This document shows positions 17,457 through 26,275 of a DNA stretch of 64,000 bases, one piece after another; position 1 is the stretch's first letter, and every line of letters begins with the position of its first letter. The notes below the pieces were generated by a model. The model saw only the letters and a list, made by a program, of their open reading frames with translations, was not told where the DNA came from and made no database searches. Location of the stretch: the NCBI RefSeq assembly GCF_029278605.1, contig NZ_CP119573.1, positions 1,860,001-1,924,000 on the forward strand. The letters run 5' to 3'. The position numbers were made by a program, and so were the translations under genes. The stretch comes from Cupriavidus sp. WKF15. GTDB taxonomy: Bacteria > Pseudomonadota > Gammaproteobacteria > Burkholderiales > Burkholderiaceae.

Positions 17457-18695
17457 ATGTCCGACCATATCGTCCTGACTTCGCACGCGCGCCGCGACAA
17501 ACCGGCCGAGCCGATCCACTGGGGGGCGCCCACGGCCGCGGAACGCGGGCCGGTGATCGCCAGCCTGACGGACCCGGAGCGACGCAATGTGATCGGTACG
17601 CATTCGGGCGCCTATGCCATCTACCGGGCCCTCGCTGTGGCCTCGGGCCGCTTGCAGCGCGACCATCGTCCGGACCTGACCGATACCGCGCCGGCCGAAG
17701 CGATCGGCCCGCATCCGCAGTGGGCGGACCCGGACAAGATTGTCTCGCTCGACCCGTGGGGCCATCTCGTTTCCAGCGCATTTGCCGACCGCATCGCCGC
17801 AGGCGTGGACATCCGCCCGACCATTGCCGTGACGCGGGCGCATATCAACATGCCCGAACTGGCCGCCGCGATTGCCGCGGGACGGCTCAGGCCGGACGGC
17901 GACATTCTCCATGCCAACGGCGACGTGCGGGTCACCAAGGCCGCGGTGGACCCGGTCTGGTACCTGCCCGGGCTCGCGCGCCGTTTCGAGATCAAGGAAA
18001 CCGCGCTGCGCCGCAGCCTGTTCGAGCAGACCAGCGGCATGTTCCCGGAGCTGGTGACGCGGCCCGACCTGAAAGTCTTCCTGCCGCCGATCGGCGGCAT
18101 GACGCTATATTTCTTTGGCGATGTCGCCAAGCTGGGCCAGCCGGACACGCGCGTGGCCTGCCGCGTGCATGACGAGTGCAACGGCTCGGACGTATTCGGC
18201 TCCGACATCTGCACCTGCCGGCCCTACCTCGCGCACGGCATCGAAGTCTGCATCGAGATGGCGCAGCAGGGCGGCGTAGGCCTGGTGGTCTATAACCGGA
18301 AGGAAGGACGCGCGCTGGGCGAGGTCACCAAGTTCCTGGTCTACAACGCCCGCAAGCGCCAGGTGGGCGGCGACCGCGCCGAGACCTACTTCGCCCGCAC
18401 GGAATGCGTGGCCGGCGTGCAGGACATGCGCTTCCAGGAACTGATGCCGGATGTCTTCCACTGGCTGGGCATCCGGCGCATCGACCGCTGGGCGTCGATG
18501 AGCAATATGAAGCACGGTGCGCTGGTGGCCCAGGGCATCGAGGTGGTCGAGCAGGTGGCCATACCTGAAGAACTGATTCCGGCGGATGCGCGCGTGGAAA
18601 TCGACGCCAAGGTGGCGGCCGGCTATTTCACGCGCTACACGCCGCCTGACGCCGACGAACTCGCCCTGGCAAAGGGCAGGGGGTTGAACGAATGA
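17457..18695 (+). CDS. GTP cyclohydrolase II-like protein, URC1-type uracil catabolism enzyme
   Basis: A 412-residue protein: about 215 residues with no recognised motif, then a GTP cyclohydrolase II (RibA) fold. The RibA zinc ligands are kept as C-x10-C-x-C (C241, C252, C254) in DECNGSDVFGSDICTC. The RibA loop that carries the catalytic Arg reads YNRKEGRALGE instead of the usual QEGRGIGL, so the chemistry may differ. The length and N-terminal extension match yeast URC1, needed for uracil breakdown in Lachancea kluyveri, rather than riboflavin RibA. It starts the cluster just after a RutR-like operator, overlaps the URC4-like gene by 4 bases, and is followed by uracil phosphoribosyltransferase, so I infer that it acts on UMP or a derivative. 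A riboflavin role is unlikely. Confidence 0.85.
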   Translation: MSDHIVLTSHARRDKPAEPIHWGAPTAAERGPVIASLTDPERRNVIGTHSGAYAIYRALAVASGRLQRDHRPDLTDTAPAEAIGPHPQWADPDKIVSLDPWGHLVSSAFADRIAAGVDIRPTIAVTRAHINMPELAAAIAAGRLRPDGDILHANGDVRVTKAAVDPVWYLPGLARRFEIKETALRRSLFEQTSGMFPELVTRPDLKVFLPPIGGMTLYFFGDVAKLGQPDTRVACRVHDECNGSDVFGSDICTCRPYLAHGIEVCIEMAQQGGVGLVVYNRKEGRALGEVTKFLVYNARKRQVGGDRAETYFARTECVAGVQDMRFQELMPDVFHWLGIRRIDRWASMSNMKHGALVAQGIEVVEQVAIPEELIPADARVEIDAKVAAGYFTRYTPPDADELALAKGRGLNE

Positions 18696-19996
18696 GCACG
18701 TATCCCGAAGCGGACCGGCCCGGCGGGCCGGACCAAGGCCTCGGCAGCGGTTGGTACAGTCCGGTGCCGGCGGGGCACCCGGCCGCGGCGCTGCTTTGTG
18801 CCGAAGCGGTGCGCACGCATTGCGCGGCGATCACGGAACATGTGGCGGCCGGTCAGTCTGAACTGTTCACCTGGCATCCCGATCGCGTGCATGCCATTGC
18901 CGACTACGTGGCCAGCACCATCCGCCAGCGCTACCCCGATCTGCGGGTGCCGTACCACAGCCGCTGGCGCCATTTCGAAAGCGGCGGCTCCGGCGAGCGG
19001 CTCGACCGCTGGCAGATCCTGTGCGAGCGCGCCGCGCTGAGCGGCCCCGAGCACCGCGAGGACCGCGCACGCATCGGCATCGACCTGGTCATTCCCAGCG
19101 TCCTGCTGGATGCCGGAGCCGGGCCCGACTGGCGCTACCGCGATCCGGCCAGCGACCTGATCCTGACCCGCTCCGAAGGGCTCGGCGTGGCCAGCTTCGA
19201 CCTGTTCGCGCGCGGTGGCTTTTCGGCCGAGCCGGGCAATCCGCTGCGTGCCGATGCCGAACGCCTGTTGCGCATCGATGCGTCCAGCATTGCCACGGCG
19301 TTCCAGGTGGCGCAGCACAATCCGCTGGTCGGCCTGGAGGGGCGCGCCGGGCTGCTGCGCCGGCTGGGCGAAGTCATGCAGGCCACGCCGGCCGTGTTCG
19401 GCTCGCCGGCGCGGCTCGGCAACCTGTTCGACTACCTGAAGGCCAATGCGGTCGATGACCGCATCGACGCGAGCTTCATCCTGAAGACGCTGCTGGTGGC
19501 GCTGGGGCCGGTGTGGCCGGGGCGGGTCGTGCTCGACGGCATCTCGCTCGGCGATACCTGGCGCCACCCGGCGGCTCCCGGCGGGCTGGTGCCGTTCCAC
19601 AAGCTGACCCAGTGGCTGACGTATTCGCTGCTGGAGCCGCTCGAGGATGCCGGGCTGATCGTTACCGGACTGGATGCGCTGACCGGGCTGCCCGAGTACC
19701 GCAACGGCGGCCTGCTGTTCGATTTCGAGCTGATGGTGCCGCGCGACGCGGGGTTTGCACAGGTGGTGCACGAGGTGCACGAGCCCGTCATCGTCGAATG
19801 GCGCGCGCTGACGGTGACCGGGCTGGACCTGGTGGCCGACGGCGTGCGCCAGGCGCTCGGATTGAGCGAGACGGCGTTTCCGCTGGCGCGCGTGCTCGAA
19901 GGCGGCACCTGGGCCGCGGGGCGGCGGATTGCCGCCAAGCGCAGGGCCGGCGGGCCGCCGCCATTCGCGATCCACAGCGACGGCACGGTGTTCTGA
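18692..19996 (+). CDS. DUF1688 protein, URC4-type uracil catabolism factor
   Basis: A 434-residue soluble protein of the DUF1688 family, the same family as yeast URC4. No catalytic signature is known to me for this family. Recognisable stretches include YHSRWRHFESGG near residue 90, LYSRSEGLGV-like LTRSEGLGVASFDLF, and the closing GGTWAAGRRIAAKRR. The start overlaps the URC1-like stop as ATGA, so both are translated in a fixed ratio and probably work in one pathway. In Lachancea kluyveri loss of URC4 blocks growth on uracil; its reaction is not defined to my knowledge. The family call comes from overall resemblance plus the URC1/UPRT context. Confidence 0.82.
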   Translation: MSTYPEADRPGGPDQGLGSGWYSPVPAGHPAAALLCAEAVRTHCAAITEHVAAGQSELFTWHPDRVHAIADYVASTIRQRYPDLRVPYHSRWRHFESGGSGERLDRWQILCERAALSGPEHREDRARIGIDLVIPSVLLDAGAGPDWRYRDPASDLILTRSEGLGVASFDLFARGGFSAEPGNPLRADAERLLRIDASSIATAFQVAQHNPLVGLEGRAGLLRRLGEVMQATPAVFGSPARLGNLFDYLKANAVDDRIDASFILKTLLVALGPVWPGRVVLDGISLGDTWRHPAAPGGLVPFHKLTQWLTYSLLEPLEDAGLIVTGLDALTGLPEYRNGGLLFDFELMVPRDAGFAQVVHEVHEPVIVEWRALTVTGLDLVADGVRQALGLSETAFPLARVLEGGTWAAGRRIAAKRRAGGPPPFAIHSDGTVF

Positions 19997-20106
19997 GCGC
20001 CGCGAACGCGCAGTCTTACGCTTGCCCGCCGGCCGACGCCGACCGGCGGTGCAATCCCTGATTTCCACGCTAGCCCGATTCAGTCCGATTGCATAGGAGC
20101 GTCACC

Positions 20107-20796
20107 ATGAACGACATGTCTGCCGTCCCCGTGGCACCGGCCGCAGCCGCCAATGCCCCGGTTGCCGCCGCCTCCGTGCTGGTGGTGGACCACCCGCTGG
20201 TCCAGCACAAGGTCACGCTGGCGCGCAGCGAGGAGACCACCACCGACAACTTCCGCCGGCTCGTGCGCGAGATCAGCCAGCTGCTCACCTACGAAGCCAC
20301 GCGCGACCTGCCGATGGAGACCATCGCCATCAGGACGCCGATCGCGCCCACGCAGTCGCCGGTACTGGCGGGCAAGAAACTTTGCCTGGTGTCGATCCTG
20401 CGGGCCGGCAACGGCTTCCTCGACGGCATGCTGGAGCTGCTGCCGGCCGCGCGCGTAGGCCATATCGGCCTGTACCGCGATCCGGAAACGCTCGAGCCCG
20501 TCGAGTACTACTTCAAGATGCCGGAGGACATTCGGGAGCGGTTCGTGATCGTGGTGGACCCGATGCTGGCCACGGGCAATTCGGCCATCGCGGCGCTGAA
20601 CCGGCTCAAGGAGAGCGGCGTGACCATGCTCAAGTACGTGTGCCTGATCGCGTCGCGCCCGGGGCTGAAGGCGCTGCAGGCCGCGCACCCGGACGTCGCC
20701 ATCGTGACGGCGGCCATCGACGAGGAGCTGAACGAGCACGGCTACATCGTGCCCGGGCTTGGCGACGCCGGGGACCGCCTCTACGGCACGCGGTGA
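20107..20796 (+). CDS. upp: Uracil phosphoribosyltransferase
   Basis: A 229-residue UPRT that joins uracil and PRPP to form UMP. The PRPP loop is [16 protein letters not shown] and the uracil-binding C-terminus is [18 protein letters not shown] 25-residue Ala/Val-rich N-terminal extension precedes the usual start. The ATG at 20107 has AGGAG 8 bases upstream; the ORF can also begin at TTG 20089 but without a better site. Its place after URC1- and URC4-like genes mirrors yeast, where the UPRT URC6 carries out the first step of uracil breakdown. It could equally serve salvage. Its stop overlaps the regulator start (TGATG). Confidence 0.95.
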   Translation: MNDMSAVPVAPAAAANAPVAAASVLVVDHPLVQHKVTLARSEETTTDNFRRLVREISQLLTYEATRDLPMETIAIRTPIAPTQSPVLAGKKLCLVSILRAGNGFLDGMLELLPAARVGHIGLYRDPETLEPVEYYFKMPEDIRERFVIVVDPMLATGNSAIAALNRLKESGVTMLKYVCLIASRPGLKALQAAHPDVAIVTAAIDEELNEHGYIVPGLGDAGDRLYGTR

Positions 20797-21497
20797 TGGA
20801 CGGGCCCGCGACCGCCACGGCGCGGCGCCTGCCCCTGGCGCGGGAAGCGTGCGGCGGGCGCATCCGGCAGGAGAACGAAGCCATGATCCTGCGCGCGGCC
20901 GAGCACGTGTTCGCGCGCGCCGGCTTCGCGGGGGCCACCATGGCCGAGATTGCCGTGCGTGCCGGCGTGCCCAAGTCCAACCTGCACTACTACTTCCGCA
21001 CCAAGCAGGCGCTGTACCGCGCGGTGCTGGCGCACACGCTGCAGCTCTGGCTGTCCGAGACCGAGACCATCCGTGCCGAACTGCCGCCACAGGTGGCGCT
21101 CGAACAGTACATCCGCGCGAAGATGCGGCTGTCCGCCAGCCATCCCGATGCCTCGCGCGTGTTCGCCAATGAACTGCTGCACGGCGCGCCGGAGATCGGC
21201 GAAGTCCTGCGCCATGCGCTGCGCGAGCTGGTGGCGCACAAGGCCGCGGTCATCCGCCAGTGGATCGCCAACGGGCAGATGGCCAGCGTGGATCCGCAGC
21301 ACCTGTTCTTCACGATCTGGGCCGCCACCCAGACCTATGCCGATTTCGAATCGCAGATTTGCGCCGTGCTCGGTGTGAGCCGACTGGGGCGGCGCGATTT
21401 CGAGCTGGCCACCGAGCACCTGGTGGCGCTGCTGCTGCGCGGTTGCGGGCTCCTGCCCATGGCCGCGCCGCTTGCCCGGGATGTGCCGACACCGTAG
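20796..21497 (+). CDS. TetR-family regulator, RutR-like
   Basis: A 233-residue TetR-type repressor. The HTH lies at about residues 35-80 with GATMAEIAVRAGVPKSNLHYYF, followed by the RutR-type C-terminal half (DPQHLFFTIWAATQTYADF closely resembles the equivalent E. coli RutR stretch, as does ASRVFANELLHGAP). RutR senses uracil and thymine. The ATG at 20796 overlaps the upp stop, so it is translated with the cluster it should control. A matching palindrome sits at 17413-17430. The predicted loop is: low uracil, repressor bound; high uracil, cluster on. It differs from E. coli, where RutR controls the rut operon; no rut oxygenase genes are present here. Confidence 0.88.
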   Translation: MDGPATATARRLPLAREACGGRIRQENEAMILRAAEHVFARAGFAGATMAEIAVRAGVPKSNLHYYFRTKQALYRAVLAHTLQLWLSETETIRAELPPQVALEQYIRAKMRLSASHPDASRVFANELLHGAPEIGEVLRHALRELVAHKAAVIRQWIANGQMASVDPQHLFFTIWAATQTYADFESQICAVLGVSRLGRRDFELATEHLVALLLRGCGLLPMAAPLARDVPTP

Positions 21498-21521
21498 TAC
21501 TCAAACAAGGGAGAGAGAACC

Positions 21522-22529
21522 ATGAGGTCTGGACGCAATCGCAGGACCTGGCTGAAGCTGGCCGCCGCAGGCGCAGCCGTGGCCGTCATCGGCACCGTGC
21601 CGCTGGCCCACGCGCAGGCGAAGCTGAAGGTGGCAGCGGTCTACACCGTACCGGTGGAGCAGCAGTGGGTGTCGCGCATCCACAAAGCGCTCAATGAAGC
21701 CAAGGCCCGCGGCGAGGTGGACTATGTGTTCTCCGAAAGCGTCTCGAACGCCGACTATGAACGCGTGCTGCGCCAGTATGCGGAGCAGGGCGCGGCGCTG
21801 ATCGTCGGCGAGTCATTCGCGGTGGAATCCGCCGCGCGCAAGGTGGCGAAGGACTACCCGAAGACGGCGTTCCTGATGGGTTCGTCGGGCAAGCCGCAGG
21901 CGCCGAATTTCTCCGTGTTCGATAACTACATCCAGGAGCCGTCCTACCTGACCGGCATGATCGCCGGAGGCATGACCAAGACCAACCACATCGGCATGGT
22001 GGGCGGTTATGCGATCCCCGAGGTCAACCGACTGATGCACGCATTCATGGATGGCGCGCGCTCGGTCAATCCGAAAGTGAAGTTCACGGTCAGCTTCATC
22101 GGCTCCTGGTTCGATCCGCCCAAGGCCAAGGAAGCGGCCTTCGCCATGATCGACAAGGGGGCCGACGTGCTGTACGCGGAACGCTTCGGCGTATCCGATG
22201 CCGCCAAGGAGCGCGGCAAGCTCGCCGTCGGCAACGTCATCAACACGCAGCCGCAGTATCCGGCGACCGTGGTGGCGTCGGCACTGTGGAACATGGAACC
22301 GACCATCGGCGCGGCGCTGGCCAAGGTCAAGGCGGGGCAGTTCAGGAACGAGGACTACGGTCAGTATTCGCTGATGAAGTACAAGGGGGCCGAACTGGCG
22401 CCGCTCGGGACCTTCGAGGGCAAGGTGCCGGCCGAGCTGATGGTCAAGGTGCGCGCCAGGGAAAAGGCCATCCTTGATGGCAAGGAACCCGTGAAGGTGG
22501 TCGAAACGGAGCCGAAGTCCACACCGTAG
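21522..22529 (+). CDS. BMP-family (PnrA/Med) substrate-binding protein of nucleobase/nucleoside ABC importer
   Basis: A 335-residue periplasmic binding protein of the BMP (basic membrane protein) family, whose members bind nucleosides or related compounds. The signal region has a twin-arginine-like start (RNRRTWLKLAAAG) with cleavage near AHA. Family stretches are LKVAAVYTVPVEQQWVSRIH and HIGMVGGYAIPEVNR. It starts 24 bp after the RutR-like regulator with GGGAGAGAG as ribosome site. It is followed by its ATPase and two permeases. Together with codA and upp it points to import of cytosine, uracil or a nucleoside; the exact ligand is not shown by sequence. Confidence 0.9.
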   Translation: MRSGRNRRTWLKLAAAGAAVAVIGTVPLAHAQAKLKVAAVYTVPVEQQWVSRIHKALNEAKARGEVDYVFSESVSNADYERVLRQYAEQGAALIVGESFAVESAARKVAKDYPKTAFLMGSSGKPQAPNFSVFDNYIQEPSYLTGMIAGGMTKTNHIGMVGGYAIPEVNRLMHAFMDGARSVNPKVKFTVSFIGSWFDPPKAKEAAFAMIDKGADVLYAERFGVSDAAKERGKLAVGNVINTQPQYPATVVASALWNMEPTIGAALAKVKAGQFRNEDYGQYSLMKYKGAELAPLGTFEGKVPAELMVKVRAREKAILDGKEPVKVVETEPKSTP

Positions 22530-22612
22530 GCGTCCTGCGGCGATGCCAAGCGGATGGCCATGTCTGGCGGGCGGCCGCCAGACAACCCTTTTTTGTTCCC
22601 TTCCTGACATCC

Positions 22613-24205
22613 ATGTTCCTGCCTGAATCGCCGCCGGTGCTGCGCATGGCCGGCATCACCAAGCGCTTTGGCGCGCTGCTGGCCAACGACGATATCTCGC
22701 TCCACCTGCGGCGTGGCGAGGTGCTCGCGCTGCTCGGCGAAAACGGCGCGGGCAAGAGCACCTTAGTGAATATCCTGTTCGGCCACTACGTGGCCGATGC
22801 CGGTAGTGTCGAGATCGACGGCGTGGCGTTGCCGCCCGGCAATCCGCGCGCGGCGCTGGCGGCCGGCATCGGCATGGTGCACCAGCATTTCACGCTGGCC
22901 GACAACTTGTCGGTGCTCGACAATATCCTGATAGGCACCGAACCGCTGTGGCAGCTGCAGCAACGCCGGCGCGCCGCGCGAGCGCGCGTGCAGGAGCTGT
23001 CGCACCGCTTTGGCCTGGCCGTGCAGCCGCACGCGCGGGTCGGTGCGCTTTCAGTGGGCGAGCGCCAGCGCGTGGAGATCATCAAGGCGCTGTATCGCGG
23101 TGCCCGCGTGCTGATCCTTGACGAGCCGACGGCCGTGCTGACGCCGCAGGAGGCCGACAGCCTCTTTGCCACGCTGGCCCAGTTGATTGGCGATGGCATG
23201 TCGGTCATCTTCATCAGCCACAAGCTCGACGAAGTGCTGCGCGTCTCGCACCGCGTGGCCGTGCTGCGCGGCGGCCGGCTCGTGGCCACGCGCGACGCCG
23301 CGGCCACGTCGCGTCCGGAACTGGCCGAGCTGATGGTCGGGCGTGCCGTGCAGATGCCGGCGCGCACGCGGTCCGCGCTGCGCAATGCGGCGGAGGTCCG
23401 CACCGAACTCGCGCGGGTCAGCGTGCCGGCATCGCCGGGGCGCGTCGCGCTGCAAGACGTATCGCTGTCGCTGCGCAGTGGGGAGATCGTCGGCATTGCC
23501 GGCGTGGCGGGCAATGGCCAGGTGACGCTGGCGGAGGTCATGAGCGGCATGCTCGCGCCTGAGTCGGGCACCGTGACGGTGGCGGGCCAGGTCATGCCGG
23601 CCGAGCCGCAACGCTGGATCGCGGCCGGCGTGGCGCGCGTGCCCGAGGATCGCCACGCGCAGGGGGCGGTCGGAGAACTCGCGGTGTGGGAGAACGCGAT
23701 CGCGGAGCAGATCGGCCAGCCGGCCTTCACGCGCGCGGGAGTGATCCTGCGCGGCGCCGCCAGGCGCTTCGCGCGGGATCTGGCTGCGCGCTTCGACGTG
23801 CGTGGCGGCGGCATCGATGTGCCCACGCGCACGCTGTCCGGCGGCAATATGCAGAAGCTGATCCTCGGGCGGGCGCTCTCGGTGGCCGGCGAGGGCGAGG
23901 CGCCGCGCGTGGTGGTGGCGAGCCAGCCGACGTGGGGCCTCGATATCGGCGCCGTGGCCTATGTCCACCGGCAGCTTCTGGACGCCGCCGACGCCGGGGC
24001 CGCGGTGCTGCTGATTTCCGAAGATCTGGACGAATTGATGACACTCGCTGACCGGATTGCGGTGATGCATCGCGGACGCCTGACCGAGGCACTCCCGGCG
24101 CAGGCCTGGACGTTGGCGACACTGGGCCTGGCCATGGCCGGCGCGGCGGCTGCCCCGGAAGGCGCCGCGGCCGCGGGCGGGACGGAGGTGTGCGATGCGG
24201 CTTGA
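22613..24205 (+). CDS. Tandem ABC ATPase of the BMP-type importer
   Basis: A 530-residue protein with two ABC domains. The first has Walker A GENGAGKST, signature LSVGERQR and Walker B VLILDEPTAVLT. The second has a degenerate Walker A (GVAGNGQVT, no Lys), signature LSGGNMQK, and a Walker B region ending ASQPTWGLDIG. A weakened second domain is normal for sugar and nucleoside importers of this subfamily. The start at 22613 lacks a strong ribosome site. It overlaps the first permease gene by 11 bases. It powers import through the two membrane subunits that follow. Confidence 0.93.
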   Translation: MFLPESPPVLRMAGITKRFGALLANDDISLHLRRGEVLALLGENGAGKSTLVNILFGHYVADAGSVEIDGVALPPGNPRAALAAGIGMVHQHFTLADNLSVLDNILIGTEPLWQLQQRRRAARARVQELSHRFGLAVQPHARVGALSVGERQRVEIIKALYRGARVLILDEPTAVLTPQEADSLFATLAQLIGDGMSVIFISHKLDEVLRVSHRVAVLRGGRLVATRDAAATSRPELAELMVGRAVQMPARTRSALRNAAEVRTELARVSVPASPGRVALQDVSLSLRSGEIVGIAGVAGNGQVTLAEVMSGMLAPESGTVTVAGQVMPAEPQRWIAAGVARVPEDRHAQGAVGELAVWENAIAEQIGQPAFTRAGVILRGAARRFARDLAARFDVRGGGIDVPTRTLSGGNMQKLILGRALSVAGEGEAPRVVVASQPTWGLDIGAVAYVHRQLLDAADAGAAVLLISEDLDELMTLADRIAVMHRGRLTEALPAQAWTLATLGLAMAGAAAAPEGAAAAGGTEVCDAA

Positions 24206-25286
24206 AGCGCGGGCAACGGTGTCGCGCGTGGCACTGGTGGCGGCGCCGGTGGGCGCCGTGGCGGCCACGCTGGCGATCTGCGCGCTGCTGGTCGCCTGGG
24301 CGGATGCGCCGGTTGGGCGGGCCTACCTGACGCTGCTCGAAGGCGGCTTCGGTTCGCGCTTTGCCTGGTCGGAGACGCTGACGCGCGCCACGCCGCTGAT
24401 GCTGACCGGGCTGGCCGTGGCCGTGGCGTTTCGCGCGCGGCTGTTCAATATCGGTGCCGAGGGCCAGCTCTATCTTGGCGCGCTGGCCGCGGTGGCCATT
24501 GGCGGGCAGGTGGATGGCGGCCCCGCGCCGTGGGCCGCGCAGCTTCCGGCCGGCGTGCTGTTCGCGCTGATGGTCGCGGCCGGGATGCTGGCCGGGGCGC
24601 TGCTGCTGCTCGGCCCCGCATGGCTCAAGCTGCGGCTCGGTGTCGATGAAGTGGTGACCACGCTGCTGCTGAATTTCATCGTGCTGTTGCTGGTCTCGAT
24701 GATGCTCGACGGCCCTATGAAAGATCCGCTGGCAATGGGGTGGCCGCAGTCCGTAACGCTGCTGCCGGAACTGGAGCTGTCGCGCCTGATGGAACGTTCG
24801 CGCGTGCACAGCGGTCTGCTGGCGGCGTGCGCGCTGGCGCTGGCGGTGTGGGCGATGAAGCGCTACACCGTGTTCGGCCTGCAGATGCGGGCGGTGGGTG
24901 CCAATGCGCGTGCCGCCGCATTCGCCGGCATGCCGGTGGGCCGTGTGACGCTGTTCGCGGCGTTGTTGTCGGGCGCGCTGGCGGGCCTGGCCGGCGTGGT
25001 GGAGGTGGCGGGGCGCACGAGCTATCTCACACTCGACATGTCGCCGGGCTACGGCTACGCGGGCGTGGTCATCGCCATGCTGGCCGGGCTCAACCCGCTC
25101 GGCGTGGTGGCAGCTTCGGTGTTCGTGGCCGGAGTCCTGGTCGGGGCCGATGGCATGAGCCGCGCGGTCGGGGTGCCCAACGCCATTGCCGACGTGATCG
25201 TGGCGGTGGCGCTGCTGGCCATGCTGGTCGCGACCATGCTGACGCGCTATCGCATCCGCCTGGACCGCGTGCGGGGAGTGGCCTGA
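24195..25286 (+). CDS. ABC importer permease subunit 1 (nucleoside/BMP type)
   Basis: A 363-residue integral membrane protein with about nine helices, of the BPD_transp_2 family (as in YufP-type nucleoside importers). The helix-loop FNIGAEGQLYLGALAAVAIGG is the typical marker of this subunit and MRAVGANARAAAFAGMPV is the cytoplasmic coupling region that meets the ATPase. Its start lies inside the end of the ATPase gene and its stop TGA shares an A with the next ATG, so the transport genes are tightly coupled. Confidence 0.92.
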   Translation: MRLEARATVSRVALVAAPVGAVAATLAICALLVAWADAPVGRAYLTLLEGGFGSRFAWSETLTRATPLMLTGLAVAVAFRARLFNIGAEGQLYLGALAAVAIGGQVDGGPAPWAAQLPAGVLFALMVAAGMLAGALLLLGPAWLKLRLGVDEVVTTLLLNFIVLLLVSMMLDGPMKDPLAMGWPQSVTLLPELELSRLMERSRVHSGLLAACALALAVWAMKRYTVFGLQMRAVGANARAAAFAGMPVGRVTLFAALLSGALAGLAGVVEVAGRTSYLTLDMSPGYGYAGVVIAMLAGLNPLGVVAASVFVAGVLVGADGMSRAVGVPNAIADVIVAVALLAMLVATMLTRYRIRLDRVRGVA

Positions 25287-26248
25287 TGGACCTGCTCGAC
25301 ATCCTTGCCGCCGCGCCGTTCTGGGTCGCCGTCCTGCGCGTGGCCACGCCGCTGGTGTTCGGCACGCTGGGCGTGCTGCTGTGCGAACGGGCCGGTGTGC
25401 TGAACCTTGGCATCGAAGGGATCATGGTGGCCGGCGCGTTCTCCGGCTGGCTCGCGGTATACCACGGTGCGCCGCTGTGGGGAGGCGTGGCGGTGGCGGC
25501 AGGTGCGGGGCTGGTGTTCGGGCTGCTGCACGGCTGGCTGACCGTGACACTGGCGTTGTCACAGCACGTGGCAGGACTCGGTGTCACCATGCTGGCCACG
25601 AGCCTGTCCTATTACGCCTACCGGATCGGCTTTGCCTCGGTATCGTCGCCGCCGACCATCACGCCTTTCGCGCCGATGGGCTGGCTGGCGCAGGTGCCGG
25701 TCGCAGGGCCCTGGCTCGGTCCGGTGCTGGGCGCGCAGACAGCGCTGACGCTGCTGGCCTTGCTGCTCGCGCCGGTGATTGCGTGGCTGCTGTACCGCAC
25801 GCCGCTCGGGCTTGCGGTGCGCATGGTGGGCGAAAACCCTGCGGCGGCCGAAGGGCAGGGCATCCGCGTGGGCGCCGTGCGCATCGGCGCGGTCATGGCA
25901 GGATCGGCACTGATGGCGGTGGGCGGCGCGTTCCTGACGCTGTCGGCGTTCAATGCCTTCTTCTTCAACATGATCAACGGGCGCGGCTGGATCTGCGTGG
26001 CGCTGGTGGTGTTCGCGTCATGGCGGCCCGGCCGGGCGCTGCTGGGCGCGCTGCTGTTCGCCGCGTTCGATGCGCTGCAGCTGCGCCTGCAGCAGGGCGG
26101 CGCCAGCCTGCCGGGGCTGCCGCCGCTGCCCTACCAGCTTTACCTGATGCTGCCCTACGTGCTGTCGATCGTCGCGCTGATCCTGGTGGCTAGACGCGCC
26201 ACCTATCCGCAGGCGCTGATGAAGCCGTACCGCCGGGGCGAGCGCTGA
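25286..26248 (+). CDS. ABC importer permease subunit 2 (nucleoside/BMP type)
   Basis: A 320-residue membrane protein with about eight helices, paralogous to the preceding permease (YufQ-type). VLNLGIEGIMVAGAF is the subfamily marker and RMVGENPAAAEGQGI the coupling helix. The ATG at 25286 overlaps the upstream stop. It pairs with the first permease to form the translocation channel. It is followed after 27 bp by cytosine deaminase, which supports a nucleobase cargo. Confidence 0.92.
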   Translation: MDLLDILAAAPFWVAVLRVATPLVFGTLGVLLCERAGVLNLGIEGIMVAGAFSGWLAVYHGAPLWGGVAVAAGAGLVFGLLHGWLTVTLALSQHVAGLGVTMLATSLSYYAYRIGFASVSSPPTITPFAPMGWLAQVPVAGPWLGPVLGAQTALTLLALLLAPVIAWLLYRTPLGLAVRMVGENPAAAEGQGIRVGAVRIGAVMAGSALMAVGGAFLTLSAFNAFFFNMINGRGWICVALVVFASWRPGRALLGALLFAAFDALQLRLQQGGASLPGLPPLPYQLYLMLPYVLSIVALILVARRATYPQALMKPYRRGER

Positions 26249-26275
26249 CCTGAACCATCCGATCCTGGAGCCGCC

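Noticed and set aside
23480..23560. Loss of the Walker A lysine in the second ABC domain of the importer ATPase
   Set aside because: A degenerate second site is normal for this sugar/nucleoside ATPase subfamily, so it is not a defect.
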